From the NCBI RefSeq assembly GCF_006716065.1, contig NZ_VFOL01000001.1, positions 992,001 to 1,056,000 of the forward strand: 64,000 nucleotides of DNA, in the 5' to 3' direction. The notes beneath the pieces are model-generated. The model searched no databases. It was not told where the DNA came from and was given only the letters and a program-made list of their open reading frames with translations. Positions 44,276-52,606 of the stretch are shown one piece after another. Each line of letters begins with the position of its first letter. The first letter of the stretch is position 1. Position numbers and translations under genes: made by a program. The stretch is from Salinispora arenicola (GTDB lineage Bacteria; Actinomycetota; Actinomycetes; Mycobacteriales; Micromonosporaceae).

Positions 44276-44431
44276 ATGTCGGTCCCACGGTGACAGTCAT
44301 CCGGTTGGGGGAGCACTGTGTACCGTCCCTATCCTCGAATCACACCGACATCGGGGAATGCAGCCGGTATCCGTGTCGGGCTAGGCTAAGCGCCGCCCAT
44401 TCAACGGCGGTGTCCTTAGTAGGAGGTGTCC

Positions 44432-45265
44432 GTGCGCGACGGTAGCGAGGCTATGGCGACTCAGCAGCAGACCAGTTCGTCCCCCATTGACAACGGCATG
44501 CCGCATTCAGCGCGGATCTACGACTACTGGCTCGGCGGCAAGGACAACTTCGCCGCCGACCGGGCCGTTGCTGAGGCCCTGATGACGGCGATCCCGACCG
44601 TACGGTCCATGGCCGCCGAGAACCGCCACTTCGTGCACCGCGCGGCCCGCTACCTGGCTGGGAAGGCCGGCGTGCGGCAATTCCTGGACATCGGCACCGG
44701 TATCCCGACCCGGCCGAACCTGCACGAGGTAGCCCAGCAGGTCGCCCCCGAGACCCGAGTGGTCTATGTCGACAACGACCCCATCGTGTTGGCCCACGCC
44801 CGGGCCCTGATGATCAGCAGCGAGCAGGGGCGCAGCGAGTACATCCACGCCGACATGCGTCAACCGGAGATGATTCTCAACCACCGGACGCTACGCGAAG
44901 TGCTCGATCTTGACCAGCCGGTCGCGCTGACGATGATCGCGATCCTGATGCTGCTCAAGGACGCCGACGACCCGTGGCGCAAAGTCCGCGTGCTGATGGA
45001 TGCCCTGCCATCCGGCAGCTACGTGGCGATAACCCATCCCACCGGCGACTTCAACCCCGAGGCCGTCAAGACGGCCGTCGCCTCCGCCGTGGACAGCGGC
45101 ATGACCCTCGTGCCCCGGAGCCGCGACGAGGTAGCCCGGTTCTTCGAGGGTTGGGAGCTGGTCGAGCCGGGCATCGTCCCGGTGATGGCCTGGCAGCCCG
45201 ACGACGGCGAGCCCGCCGACCCGCACGCTGCCTACTACTGGGCCGGTGTCGCACGCAAGCCCTAG
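44432..45265 (+). CDS. SAM-dependent methyltransferase (Methyltransf_19 / DUF574 family)
   Basis: 277-aa protein of the large actinomycete family annotated S-adenosyl methyltransferase. Family marks are ARIYDYWLGGKDNFAADRAVAE near the N-terminus, FLDIGTGIPT as the SAM-binding loop, and VVYVDNDPIVLAHARALM. GTG at 44432 with an AGGAGGTG site. Substrate unknown; members are highly duplicated in Streptomyces and Micromonospora. Confidence 0.92.
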   Translation: MRDGSEAMATQQQTSSSPIDNGMPHSARIYDYWLGGKDNFAADRAVAEALMTAIPTVRSMAAENRHFVHRAARYLAGKAGVRQFLDIGTGIPTRPNLHEVAQQVAPETRVVYVDNDPIVLAHARALMISSEQGRSEYIHADMRQPEMILNHRTLREVLDLDQPVALTMIAILMLLKDADDPWRKVRVLMDALPSGSYVAITHPTGDFNPEAVKTAVASAVDSGMTLVPRSRDEVARFFEGWELVEPGIVPVMAWQPDDGEPADPHAAYYWAGVARKP

Positions 45266-45290
45266 CCGCTCGTCGATCGGGGGGCCGGCG

Positions 45291-45327
45291 CCGGGCGGGC
45301 GACGCCGCGAAGGAGTCACCCGCCCGG
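45291..45327. terminator. Bidirectional terminator between methyltransferase and paaN
   Basis: CCGGGCGGG (45291-45299) and CCCGCCCGG (45319-45327) form a perfect 9-bp stem with a 19-nt loop between convergent stop codons. Confidence 0.65.
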
Positions 45328-45345
45328 AAGGGCCCGCCGGACACC

Positions 45346-47019
45346 TCAGACGTGACGACGGCTCTGGACGATGCGGAACCGGTTGGCGACGTACGCGCCA
45401 TCGGTGAGCGCCGCGTTGGCCGCCGCGTTGGCGCCGCTGCCGTGGAAATCCGAGAAGGCCGCCGACTGGTTCACGAACACACCCCCGGTCAGATTCGCCG
45501 ACAGGTGCACCCCGACCTCGATCGCCGCGGTCTCGGCCGCGTCCAACACCGCGTCCTCGGTCGAGTAGACCGCAGCGGTCAACGCGCCCTTCTCGCCCAC
45601 CGTGTCCCGCAGGATCGCCAGGCTGTGTTCGGTGGAGTCGGTCCCGATCACGAACGAGATCGGGCCGAACCACTCCCGTGCGTAAGTGGCGGTGTCGTCG
45701 GCATTCAGCCGGACGATGGTCGGCGTTCGTACCACCGCACCGGGGAAGACCGGGTGCTGGACGGTACGCGACTCCAGCACCGGCTCGCCAACCTTGGTCA
45801 CCTCGTCGAGGCGCTCCAACACCCCGTCGTTGACGATCGCGCCGGTCAGCTCGACGCCACGCGCCGGGTCGGCGGTGAGCTTGCCCACGGCCGCGGCGAT
45901 ACCGGCAGCAACCTCGTCGAAGCTCTTGCGCCCCTGGTCGGTCTCGATTCCGTCGCGGGGGATCAGGATGTTCTGCGAGGTGGTGCACATCTGGCCGCTG
46001 TACAGGCTCAGGGTGAAGCCCAGATTGCGGCACATCCCGACGAAGTCGTTGGTGGAGTCGACGACGACCGTGTTCAGGCCCGCCTTCTCGGTGTAGACCT
46101 GCGCCTGCCGGGCGTTGGCTTCCAGCCAGTCGCCGTACTCGGTGGAGCCGGTGAAGTCGACGATCCGCACGGCCGGATGCCGGGCCAGGGCGGAGGCGAG
46201 CTTCTCATCCGGCGCTTCGGGGGCGAGCTGCACCAGGTTCGGATCGAAGCCGGCTTCGGCGAGCACCTGGCGGGCATAGCGCACCGTGACGGCGAGCGGA
46301 AGCACCGCCCGCGGGTGCGGTTTGACGACCACCGGGTTGCCGGTGACCAGCGAGGCGAAGAGCCCCGGGTACGAGTTCCAGGTCGGGAACGTGTTACAGC
46401 CGATCACCAACGCGACACCCCGTGGCACCACGTGGAAGGTCTTGGTCATCCGCAACGGGTCACCCTTGCCCGCTGCCTTCTCCCAGCCCGCCGTCCCCGG
46501 GTGCCGGCTCATTTCCGCGTACGCGTAGGCGAGGGCCTCCAACGCCCGGTCCAGCGCGTGCGCCCCGCCCGCCTGGAAGGCCATCACGAACGCCTGGCCG
46601 CTGGTGAACTGCACCGCGTTGGCGAGCTCGAAGATGTTGCGGTGCAGCCGGTCCAGAATCTCCAGGCAGACACCCGCCCGGGTCTGTGGCCCGGCGTCCC
46701 GCCATGACGGCAGCGCGGTGGTGGCGGCGGTGGTGAGGTGGTCGGCCGCCGCGTGCGGATAGCGGACTCCCAGGTCAACACCGAACGGGCTGACCTCGGT
46801 CGCCACCGTGCTCCCGTCGCCGGCCTGGTCAAGGGGAAAGTCACGACCGAGGTACGCCTCGAAGGCCGCCTTGCCGTCGGCGGCGGCGGTCTCGCCGTAC
46901 ACCCGCGGGCTGGGCGACTCCGGGTAGGCGGACCAGTACCCGCGCTGCGAGATCGCGGTCAGCGCCCGGTTGAGGGTGTCAGCGTGCCTGTCGTACAGGG
47001 GGTGCGGGGTCTCCGTCAT
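45346..47019 (-). CDS. paaN: Phenylacetate-degradation aldehyde dehydrogenase PaaN
   Basis: 557-aa ALDH-superfamily protein. It begins MTETPHPLYDRHADTLNRA, and the ALDH region includes VVIGCNTFPTWNSYPGLFAS-type cofactor sequence (as ALVIGCNTFPTWNSYPG), FTGSTEYGDWLE and the catalytic-Cys loop SGQMCTTSQNI. PaaN oxidises ring-opened semialdehyde in phenylacetyl-CoA catabolism. Here the hydratase domain of long PaaZ is absent, as in the PaaN2 type. No other paa genes are adjacent, so the role is by family only. Confidence 0.88.
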   Translation of the reverse strand: MTETPHPLYDRHADTLNRALTAISQRGYWSAYPESPSPRVYGETAAADGKAAFEAYLGRDFPLDQAGDGSTVATEVSPFGVDLGVRYPHAAADHLTTAATTALPSWRDAGPQTRAGVCLEILDRLHRNIFELANAVQFTSGQAFVMAFQAGGAHALDRALEALAYAYAEMSRHPGTAGWEKAAGKGDPLRMTKTFHVVPRGVALVIGCNTFPTWNSYPGLFASLVTGNPVVVKPHPRAVLPLAVTVRYARQVLAEAGFDPNLVQLAPEAPDEKLASALARHPAVRIVDFTGSTEYGDWLEANARQAQVYTEKAGLNTVVVDSTNDFVGMCRNLGFTLSLYSGQMCTTSQNILIPRDGIETDQGRKSFDEVAAGIAAAVGKLTADPARGVELTGAIVNDGVLERLDEVTKVGEPVLESRTVQHPVFPGAVVRTPTIVRLNADDTATYAREWFGPISFVIGTDSTEHSLAILRDTVGEKGALTAAVYSTEDAVLDAAETAAIEVGVHLSANLTGGVFVNQSAAFSDFHGSGANAAANAALTDGAYVANRFRIVQSRRHV

Positions 47020-47071
47020 GCCCGCCATCATGCAACAGATGCCAGCACGATCAGTAGGGCTGTGTCACAGG

Positions 47072-48070
47072 TCAGATCGTCAGCTGCCAGTTGGTCCACC
47101 GATCCATGACCCGGAACCCGAGCCGCTCGTTGATGGTGATCATGTGATCGTTGGCGGCGGCGTTGAAGGTGTCGATGGCCCGCACCGCCGACTCGTGGGC
47201 CAGCAGGTGCCGCAGGTTCTCGAGCTTGGTGAGCAGGCCGAGACGGTGGCCCCGGTGCTCCGGATCCACGATGGTGATCTGCTGCAGCGCGTGCCAGTCG
47301 AAGGTGGCTCCCACGTCGAGCATGGTCCACCCGACGAGCCGGCCGGAAGCCTGGTGGCGTACGCCAGCGTGGTAACGACGGCGACCCCGCGCGTCCAACG
47401 CGACATCGGTGGCCCGGACCCGTTCGGCGTCGAACCGCTCCGGCTCCCACGCCAGGTCCCCCATCGGCGCGTCGGCCAGCAGTCGCCCTTCGAGGTAGGC
47501 GATGTCGGCCAGGTCTTCCTCTGGGGTGTGGCCCCGCCAGAGCACCACCTGATAGCCGGTGGCCCGGCCCCGCGCCTCGGCCAGCAGGGCGGCCAGCGCC
47601 GCCTGGTCGAGTCGGTCGACGTCCAGCCGGCGGCGGACATCGAGTAGAGCGGAGTCCGCCCCGAGCTGCCTGGCGAAGGCGGTGCCGGCCGGCACGGCGT
47701 CCACGGTCATCGCGGTCAGTCGCTTACGCCGGTGCTCCCGTGCCACCTCGACCGCCCGATCAAGCAACGCCCGACCGACCCCCCGACGCCGATAGGCCGG
47801 GTGCACCATCAGGTCGACCGCAGCGTTCTCGGTGTTGTCCAGCTGCGGCAGCTCAAGCTCGAGGAGGCCGGCGGCCTGCCCATCGATGTGGGCCAGCAGG
47901 TGTACCGGCGCGTCACCGGGCCTCGGATGCCGCACGGAGCCGGTGAACCGCTGCGGGCAGAAGATCGGAAAGTCGGGTAGGTCCTCGGCGACGGACGCTA
48001 GCCCGATCCGAACCGCCTCGGCGATCGCCCGATCATCGGAAGGGCCGAACGGAAGGACGCTGATGCTCAT
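47072..48070 (-). CDS. Tandem GNAT acetyltransferase
   Basis: 332-aa protein. The first half has a full acetyl-CoA site (VDLMVHPAYRRRGVGRALLDRAVE). The second has ITIVDPEHRGHRLGLLTKLENLRHL and AIDTFNAAANDHMITINERLGFRV, typical of the double-GNAT group found widely in actinomycetes. ATG at 48070; no strong ribosome site. Substrate unknown. Confidence 0.86.
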   Translation of the reverse strand: MSISVLPFGPSDDRAIAEAVRIGLASVAEDLPDFPIFCPQRFTGSVRHPRPGDAPVHLLAHIDGQAAGLLELELPQLDNTENAAVDLMVHPAYRRRGVGRALLDRAVEVAREHRRKRLTAMTVDAVPAGTAFARQLGADSALLDVRRRLDVDRLDQAALAALLAEARGRATGYQVVLWRGHTPEEDLADIAYLEGRLLADAPMGDLAWEPERFDAERVRATDVALDARGRRRYHAGVRHQASGRLVGWTMLDVGATFDWHALQQITIVDPEHRGHRLGLLTKLENLRHLLAHESAVRAIDTFNAAANDHMITINERLGFRVMDRWTNWQLTI

Positions 48071-48146
48071 GTCGGCAGCCTGCGCCACACGGCGCCGCCG
48101 GGCCAGTCATTTATTCCGCGCCGGACGCGGCAACAAGCTGAATGGT

Positions 48147-48217
48147 CGGGAGGAGCCCTCGCACAGCGCCTCCGGCGCTGGGTCGCAAGAACAAAGTCTT
48201 CGGCGAGAGCCCTCCCG
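48147..48217. terminator. Nested inverted repeats downstream of thrC
   Basis: An outer stem pairs about 15 nt around 48147-48162 (CGGGAGGAGCCCTCGC) with 48203-48217 (GCGAGAGCCCTCCCG). An inner perfect hairpin CAGCGCC-TCC-GGCGCTG lies at 48163-48179. About 90 nt past the thrC stop, so a terminator for thrC or a structured 3' element. Confidence 0.5.
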
Positions 48218-48308
48218 CGCTAGCTATCTTTCGCCACCTGAATCCGGACGTCAAGCCCCGCACGGGTAGGTTTCGCACACACCGCGCTACCGATCATCAA
48301 CAGGCTGA

Positions 48309-49595
48309 TCAACCCAACAGGCCGGCGTCCCGGGCGGCCCGCAGCGACGCCTTGATCCGGTGGCTGGGACCAGCCTGACCCGCCACCGCATCCAGGGTCT
48401 TGAGCCCTTCACCGGTGTTGAAGACCACCGTCTCCGCGGTCGGGTCGAGCCGGCCGGACTCGACGAGCGTGCGCAGCACCGCCACGGTCACCCCACCGGC
48501 GGTTTCGGCGAAGACCCCGGCGGTACGGGCCAGCAGCCGGATCCCGGCGCGGATCTCGTCGTCGTCGGCAGCCGCCATCCAACCACCGGTGCGGCGGACC
48601 GCCTCCAGCGCGTACGGGCCGGCCGCCGGGTCACCGATGTTCAGCGACTTGGCGATGCCGGTCGGCTTGACCGGTTCGATGGTGTCGCTGCCGGCGTGCA
48701 GAGCAGCGGCGATCGGGCTGCAGCCCGCCGACTGCGCCCCGAACACCCGCCAGCCGCCGGCCGGGGCCTCGACCAGACCGACCTCGACCAACTCGGCGAA
48801 CGCCTTGTCGACCTTCGTCAACAGTTCCCCGGAAGCCATCGGTATCACCACCTGGGCGGGGATCCGCCAACCGAGTTGCTCGGCCACCTCGTAACCGAGC
48901 GTCTTCGACCCCTCGGCGTAGTAGGGCCGCACGTTGACGTTGACGAAGGCGGTGTCCTCGAACTCGTCGGTCTCCACCAGTTCGCCGCAGAGCCGGTTCA
49001 CATCGTCGTACGACCCGTCGATCGCGACCAGGTCCCCGCCGTACACGGCGGTGGTGACCACCTTGCCCTGCTCCAGGTCGCTGGGGATGAAGACGACCGA
49101 CGGGGCACCGGCGCGGGCGGCGTGCGCGGCGACCGAGTTGGCCAGGTTTCCGGTGGAGGCACAGGCGAACCGGGTGAAGCCCAACGACCGGGCGGCGGTC
49201 AGCGCCACCGACACCACCCGATCCTTGAACGAGTGGGTCGGGTTGGCACTGTCGTCCTTGACCCACAGCGGCGCGGTGAGACCGACCTCGGCGGCCAGCC
49301 GTGGAGCCGCGACCAGAGGGGTGAAGCCCGGGTCCAGGGTGACCCGGGTGGCCGGGTCCTGGCCGACGGGCAGCAGCCCCGCGTACCGCCAGATGTTGCG
49401 CGGGCCGGCCTCGATCTGCTCACGGGTAACGGCGGCCAGCGCGGCGGTGTCGTGGTCGACCTCCAGCGGGCCGAAACACTCGTAGCAGGCGTGCTGGGCG
49501 ACGAGCGGGTACCGGGCCGAACAGGCTCGGCAGACCAGGGCGCGGGCCGGACTGGTGGCGGGGTCGATCCCGGACGGGGCGAGCGTGGACGACAT
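48309..49595 (-). CDS. thrC: Threonine synthase
   Basis: 428-aa PLP enzyme converting O-phosphohomoserine to threonine. An N-terminal zinc ribbon has Cys22, Cys25, Cys37 and Cys40 (CRAC ... CYEC), found in one branch of the family. The PLP lysine is Lys124 in THSFKDR, followed by ACASTGNLANS and the phosphate-binding SGELLTKVDKAF region. ATG at 49595 is chosen because the upstream ATG at 49613 lies inside the riboswitch stem. A SAM-I riboswitch precedes it, linking the threonine/methionine branch point to SAM level. Confidence 0.93.
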   Translation of the reverse strand: MSSTLAPSGIDPATSPARALVCRACSARYPLVAQHACYECFGPLEVDHDTAALAAVTREQIEAGPRNIWRYAGLLPVGQDPATRVTLDPGFTPLVAAPRLAAEVGLTAPLWVKDDSANPTHSFKDRVVSVALTAARSLGFTRFACASTGNLANSVAAHAARAGAPSVVFIPSDLEQGKVVTTAVYGGDLVAIDGSYDDVNRLCGELVETDEFEDTAFVNVNVRPYYAEGSKTLGYEVAEQLGWRIPAQVVIPMASGELLTKVDKAFAELVEVGLVEAPAGGWRVFGAQSAGCSPIAAALHAGSDTIEPVKPTGIAKSLNIGDPAAGPYALEAVRRTGGWMAAADDDEIRAGIRLLARTAGVFAETAGGVTVAVLRTLVESGRLDPTAETVVFNTGEGLKTLDAVAGQAGPSHRIKASLRAARDAGLLG

Positions 49596-49606
49596 CTTCG
49601 AGATTC

Positions 49607-49738
49607 CTCTCATCTTCCCCCGCGTCGCACCCTGCGGCGGGGCCGGAATTGGCACCTGCCCCGCCGCTCACTCGGAATGAGCACGGGGTGGTTGCCGGGG
49701 CGTCGTCGGGCCGTGTCCCTCAGCCCCTCTGGATGAGG
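49607..49738 (-). ncRNA. SAM-I (S-box) riboswitch upstream of thrC
   Basis: Minus strand shows the S-box core: P1 CTCATC pairs with GATGAG (49609-49614); AGAGGGGCTGAGGGACACGG, CCCGACGACGCCCCGGCAACC and GGTGCCAATTCCGGCC follow in order; the P4 stem is CCCCGC / GCGGGG. The 3' strand of P1 runs into the GAGAGGA ribosome site 9-10 nt before the thrC ATG, so ligand binding should block translation. Confidence 0.9.
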
Positions 49739-50041
49739 CATTCAGTTGTGCCGCCGAGTGTAGGCAGACGATGGCGGCCGGCGACCGCCCGGTCCCACTC
49801 TGTGGCGGAATGTGATTCACCCCGCAGCGGTACCGAAGCACCGCTCGGCCGGGCCCACCGCAGCGGTGGTCAGTCCCTCACCTCTTTCGGGCCTCCCCAG
49901 CTGTACCGCCGCGCCCTTCCGCAAAAGGGTCAGCTCACCGACACCCGCAGGCAGGGCTACCCCAGGCGAAACTAACGTGGATAGTGTCCGCCTCAACACA
50001 CTCCGTAAGGGCGGTTAACGCCGCAGGTGGGAGAGTTTCTC
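49739..50041. other. Divergent promoter gap, no gene
   Basis: About 300 bp between the riboswitch 5' end and the gene at 50042. A minus-strand TACACT at 49757-49762 is a plausible -10 for the riboswitch transcript. No gene or strong repeat was seen. Confidence 0.4.
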
Positions 50042-50302
50042 GTGGCGAGCATCGAGCAAGTAAAGGCTGCCCTTGGGCAGGCAGCTGATCAGGGCACCAT
50101 CAATGCCCAACAGATCCGGACTGCCATAGAAGCCACCGACCAGACCCTGGCCCGACTTCGGGCCGTGGGGGCGGGTACCAACCACCCGCTCGTCGCCGAG
50201 GCCATCGCCCGCACCGAGCAGAGCAGGCAACGCCTGGTCGAGGCGACAGCGCTACTTCAGAGCAGCGCACAGGCCGCCCGCAACTACCTGAACGCACTCT
50301 GA
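50042..50302 (+). CDS. Small helical protein, unknown (shares domain with 51341 gene)
   Basis: 86-aa acidic, all-helical protein with no Cys: ASIEQVKAALGQAADQ at the start and QRLVEATALLQSSAQAARNYLNAL at the end. GTG at 50042 behind GGGAGAG. The C-terminal ~45 residues align with the end of the protein at 51341-51922 (ADARRAVEEACTLLRLSNDRIRSYL). It resembles the short WXG-like/helical hairpin proteins abundant in Micromonosporaceae, but no WXG motif is present. Function unknown. Confidence 0.7.
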   Translation: MASIEQVKAALGQAADQGTINAQQIRTAIEATDQTLARLRAVGAGTNHPLVAEAIARTEQSRQRLVEATALLQSSAQAARNYLNAL

Positions 50303-50323
50303 GCCGACCGAGCCCACGCGGCT

Positions 50324-50546
50324 TCAGCCACGAGACACACGTGCGACCGCCTCGGCCAACACCGCATCGAGTTCGGCATCGGCGACGTCGCCGACAGTCG
50401 ACTGCCACGAGAAGGAGCCACCGAGAAGCGGGGAAACCCGTCCCAGCCATTGGCATCGAATCTGGTCTCGATCTCGTCATTGACGCATGGCCGTCTCGCA
50501 CCAACGTACGCACATACTCGATCAGGTCAATGCGATTCGCTTTCAC
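50324..50546 (-). pseudogene. Remnant of a small acidic protein gene with two frameshifts
   Basis: Reading from a GTG at 50546, three coding-like segments occur in successive frames: VKANRIDLIEYVRTLVRDG; then NDEIETRFDANGWDGFPRF; then GSFSWQSTVGDVADAELDAV through to a stop at 50324-50326. Together they would make a protein of about 75 residues. Each segment has typical composition while its continuation in frame turns Arg/Ser-rich. Two single-base changes explain it. A sequencing artefact or programmed frameshift is less likely. Family not recognised. Confidence 0.5.
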
Positions 50547-50702
50547 CCCACCACGACCATTTATCCGAATATATCCCAGTTACCCACTTTACACAACATT
50601 CGTCCGAATACGCCCTTGTAGTGACTACCCGTTGTGGCTAACTGACTAGGAGTGCTTCCTTCGATAGAGTCGGCGAACTGACGACTCCAAAGGGGGCGTT
50701 TC

Positions 50703-51344
50703 GTGCCTCGCGTCATCATCCCGGTGGGCTTCAGCCTCGGTCCGCAGCATCGGTACGTGCGCCCCGCCGACCCCACACCGGAGTCGTGGGAAGTTCACCT
50801 CGGAGGCGACATACTCGAACTGAGCGAGGCAGAGGTCGGCGTCTACGGAACAGCCTTCCTGCACATCGAAGATCATTCACAGCTGAAAGTGAACCGAGCC
50901 CGACTGATCCAGGAGCTCCGCACCGCGCCGCACCCGCAGCCAGCCGCACAACGGCTGGTCGACCGCTTGATCGACCGTGGACTGCTACTGGAGTTCGACC
51001 CTGAGGGTCCATTGGAGGAACTGTTCCGGCGCTACCGCCTCTTCCCTACCGCCGAGGGGATGGGCTCCACACCCGAGGAACCCGAGTACCACCGGATGGG
51101 CCACGGCAACCGCCCCCTCGTCGCCGTCCACAACGACGCCTACGTCATGTGGGCCTTCTCGTTCCTGCACGCCAACCTGTGGGAAGCCTGCGCCTACTTC
51201 GCCAAAGCAGACCAAGAAGAACTCGAGGAAGGCGAGCAACCAATCGGCCTCACCGCTGATCGAGTCGCCCGGGAAGTAGCCGTCAACCTGCCGATGATGA
51301 TCGCCACCCAGTGCGCCTTCCTTGATCCGGTCGCCGCGTTGTGA
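50703..51344 (+). CDS. Hypothetical protein, 213 aa, possible winged-helix
   Basis: Begins PRVIIPVGFSLGPQHRYVRP. A middle part (LIQELRTAPHPQPAAQRLVDRLIDRGLLLEFDP) has the look of a winged helix. The C-terminal part includes HNDAYVMWAFSFLHANLWEACAYFAK and an acidic loop. GTG start with AAGGGGG upstream. Its stop overlaps the next start, so it is an operon with 51341. The 300 bp before it are unusually A/T-rich. No family recognised. Confidence 0.7.
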   Translation: MPRVIIPVGFSLGPQHRYVRPADPTPESWEVHLGGDILELSEAEVGVYGTAFLHIEDHSQLKVNRARLIQELRTAPHPQPAAQRLVDRLIDRGLLLEFDPEGPLEELFRRYRLFPTAEGMGSTPEEPEYHRMGHGNRPLVAVHNDAYVMWAFSFLHANLWEACAYFAKADQEELEEGEQPIGLTADRVAREVAVNLPMMIATQCAFLDPVAAL

Positions 51345-51922
51345 GCTACCGAGGGCGTGGATATCGCAACGGCTCACGGCGGGAGGACGGCTACCTGCGC
51401 AACCTTCGGTACGAGGCACCCAAGGAAGGACTCGGCAAGCTGGCGGAAAGGCTGAGTGAGTGGGCCGGCGCAGCTGTCGGCCTCGTCGCCGCCACCGCTA
51501 TTGCCAGACAGGGAGTGTCTGTGCCGCCAACGGTATTGGCCGGATCTGGCCTAGCGCTGGGCGCGGTGTCGGGAGCGGCAGCGAAGGCAACGGTGGCAGC
51601 GGCCTTCGACACCGTCAAAGAACGCCGTCGTCAGCACCGTGCGGATCGAACGGCAAGCACCGGCACCGTGGCCGGCAGTGTCTCCTCGGAGATCGAGAAG
51701 ATCATCTGGATGATCGACAAGAACCACCAGGCGCTGATCGGAGTAATCGACCGGATCGGCACCAACCACGCCTGGCTTCTGACGACGCTCGCCGGGGCGA
51801 GCCCGTCCCTCCTACAACAGGTCAACGGCCAACTCGCGGATGCCCGCCGGGCAGTTGAGGAGGCGTGCACCCTGCTTCGCCTGTCAAACGACAGGATACG
51901 GAGCTACCTACGCCTCGTCTAG
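51341..51922 (+). CDS. Hypothetical protein with glycine-rich hydrophobic core and helical tail
   Basis: 193-aa protein: basic N-terminus (RGRGYRNGSRRE), an Ala/Gly/Val stretch at about 42-88 that could insert in a membrane, then a basic linker and a C-terminal helical domain (about 113-193) resembling the whole of the 86-aa protein at 50042. GTG overlaps the previous stop. The architecture of hydrophobic block plus shared helical domain suggests that the two proteins interact or have a common partner. Function unknown. Confidence 0.7.
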   Translation: MSYRGRGYRNGSRREDGYLRNLRYEAPKEGLGKLAERLSEWAGAAVGLVAATAIARQGVSVPPTVLAGSGLALGAVSGAAAKATVAAAFDTVKERRRQHRADRTASTGTVAGSVSSEIEKIIWMIDKNHQALIGVIDRIGTNHAWLLTTLAGASPSLLQQVNGQLADARRAVEEACTLLRLSNDRIRSYLRLV

Positions 51923-51925
51923 GAT

Positions 51926-51955
51926 CACGCTGCCGGATGTACGCCTCGGCCTGGC
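51926..51955 (-). pseudogene. Fragment of a GntR-type C-terminus
   Basis: Minus-strand codons read AYIRQRDP, matching VYIRRQDP at the end of the GntR gene at 52034. At DNA level GCCGGATGTAC and the preceding GATC spacing are shared. It looks like the decayed end of a duplicated regulator gene. Confidence 0.4.
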
Positions 51956-52033
51956 GCACCGTTGGCAACACCCGGGAGCCGACTTGCACTGCCGCGCCGG
52001 GGGCCCGCACCCCCGCTGAGCCCCTTCACCCGC

Positions 52034-52261
52034 TCAGGGATCTTGCCGCCGGATGTACACCCCTCGTCCCGGTGCTCCGACAGCGACTCCCCGATCACGC
52101 AGCAGTGCCACCGCGCGGGCAGCCGTCGAGACCGAGACGGAGTAGAGATCGGCGAGTTGGGAGTAAGAGGGCAACTTTGCGCCCGGTGCATACTCGCCCG
52201 CTTCGATGCGGGCAGTGATATCCGCAGCGATGTCGGCATAGCTGAGCGGCAACGCAGGCAT
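52034..52261 (-). CDS. Small GntR-family regulator, cassette copy 2
   Basis: 75-aa GntR winged helix only: YADIAADITARIEAGEYAPG, KLPSYSQLADLYSVSVSTAARAV, wing GRGVYI. No effector domain. Same size, orientation and neighbours as the gene at 6866-7105. Divergent from the DivIVA-like gene at 52346. Confidence 0.84.
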   Translation of the reverse strand: MPALPLSYADIAADITARIEAGEYAPGAKLPSYSQLADLYSVSVSTAARAVALLRDRGVAVGAPGRGVYIRRQDP

Positions 52262-52345
52262 GTCAGAAGTCCTTCCGGGTTGGCAAGGTCATCCGATCAC
52301 GTGGAACCGTCACACCTCAACAACTTGATTGACCTATGTCACAAC

Positions 52346-52606
52346 ATGATCCATCGCGCCCGGCGCCTGTTCTCGTCGCAGGTTCGCGCCGCGACCTTCG
52401 CCCGGCGACGCTGGCGCGGCCTGGACCCCGACCAGGTGTACGCCTACCTTGATCGCGTCGCCGACGAGTTGGAACGACTCACCCGGGAGGCGACCACCGC
52501 CCACGCCGAGGGCGAGCTGATCCGGCAGGCGTTGCGGCAGTGGCCGTCCCGGCACGCCGACTGCCAGCATGCCGCCGCGACCTCGAACAGCTGGTGGCAC
52601 CGGTGA
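52346..52606 (+). CDS. DivIVA-domain-like small protein, cassette copy 2
   Basis: 86-aa protein: basic start (MIHRARRLFSSQVRAATFARRRW), then GLDPDQVYAYLDRVADELERL and a coiled coil ending IRQALRQW, matching the C-terminal half of the 7314-7709 product. The ATG at 52346 lacks a clear ribosome site; GTG at 52301 is possible. Stop overlaps the next start (GTGA). Confidence 0.7.
   Translation: MIHRARRLFSSQVRAATFARRRWRGLDPDQVYAYLDRVADELERLTREATTAHAEGELIRQALRQWPSRHADCQHAAATSNSWWHR

Noticed and set aside
48142..48378. Small plus-strand frame downstream of thrC
   Set aside because: It runs through the nested inverted repeats into the thrC 3' end and has no ribosome site.
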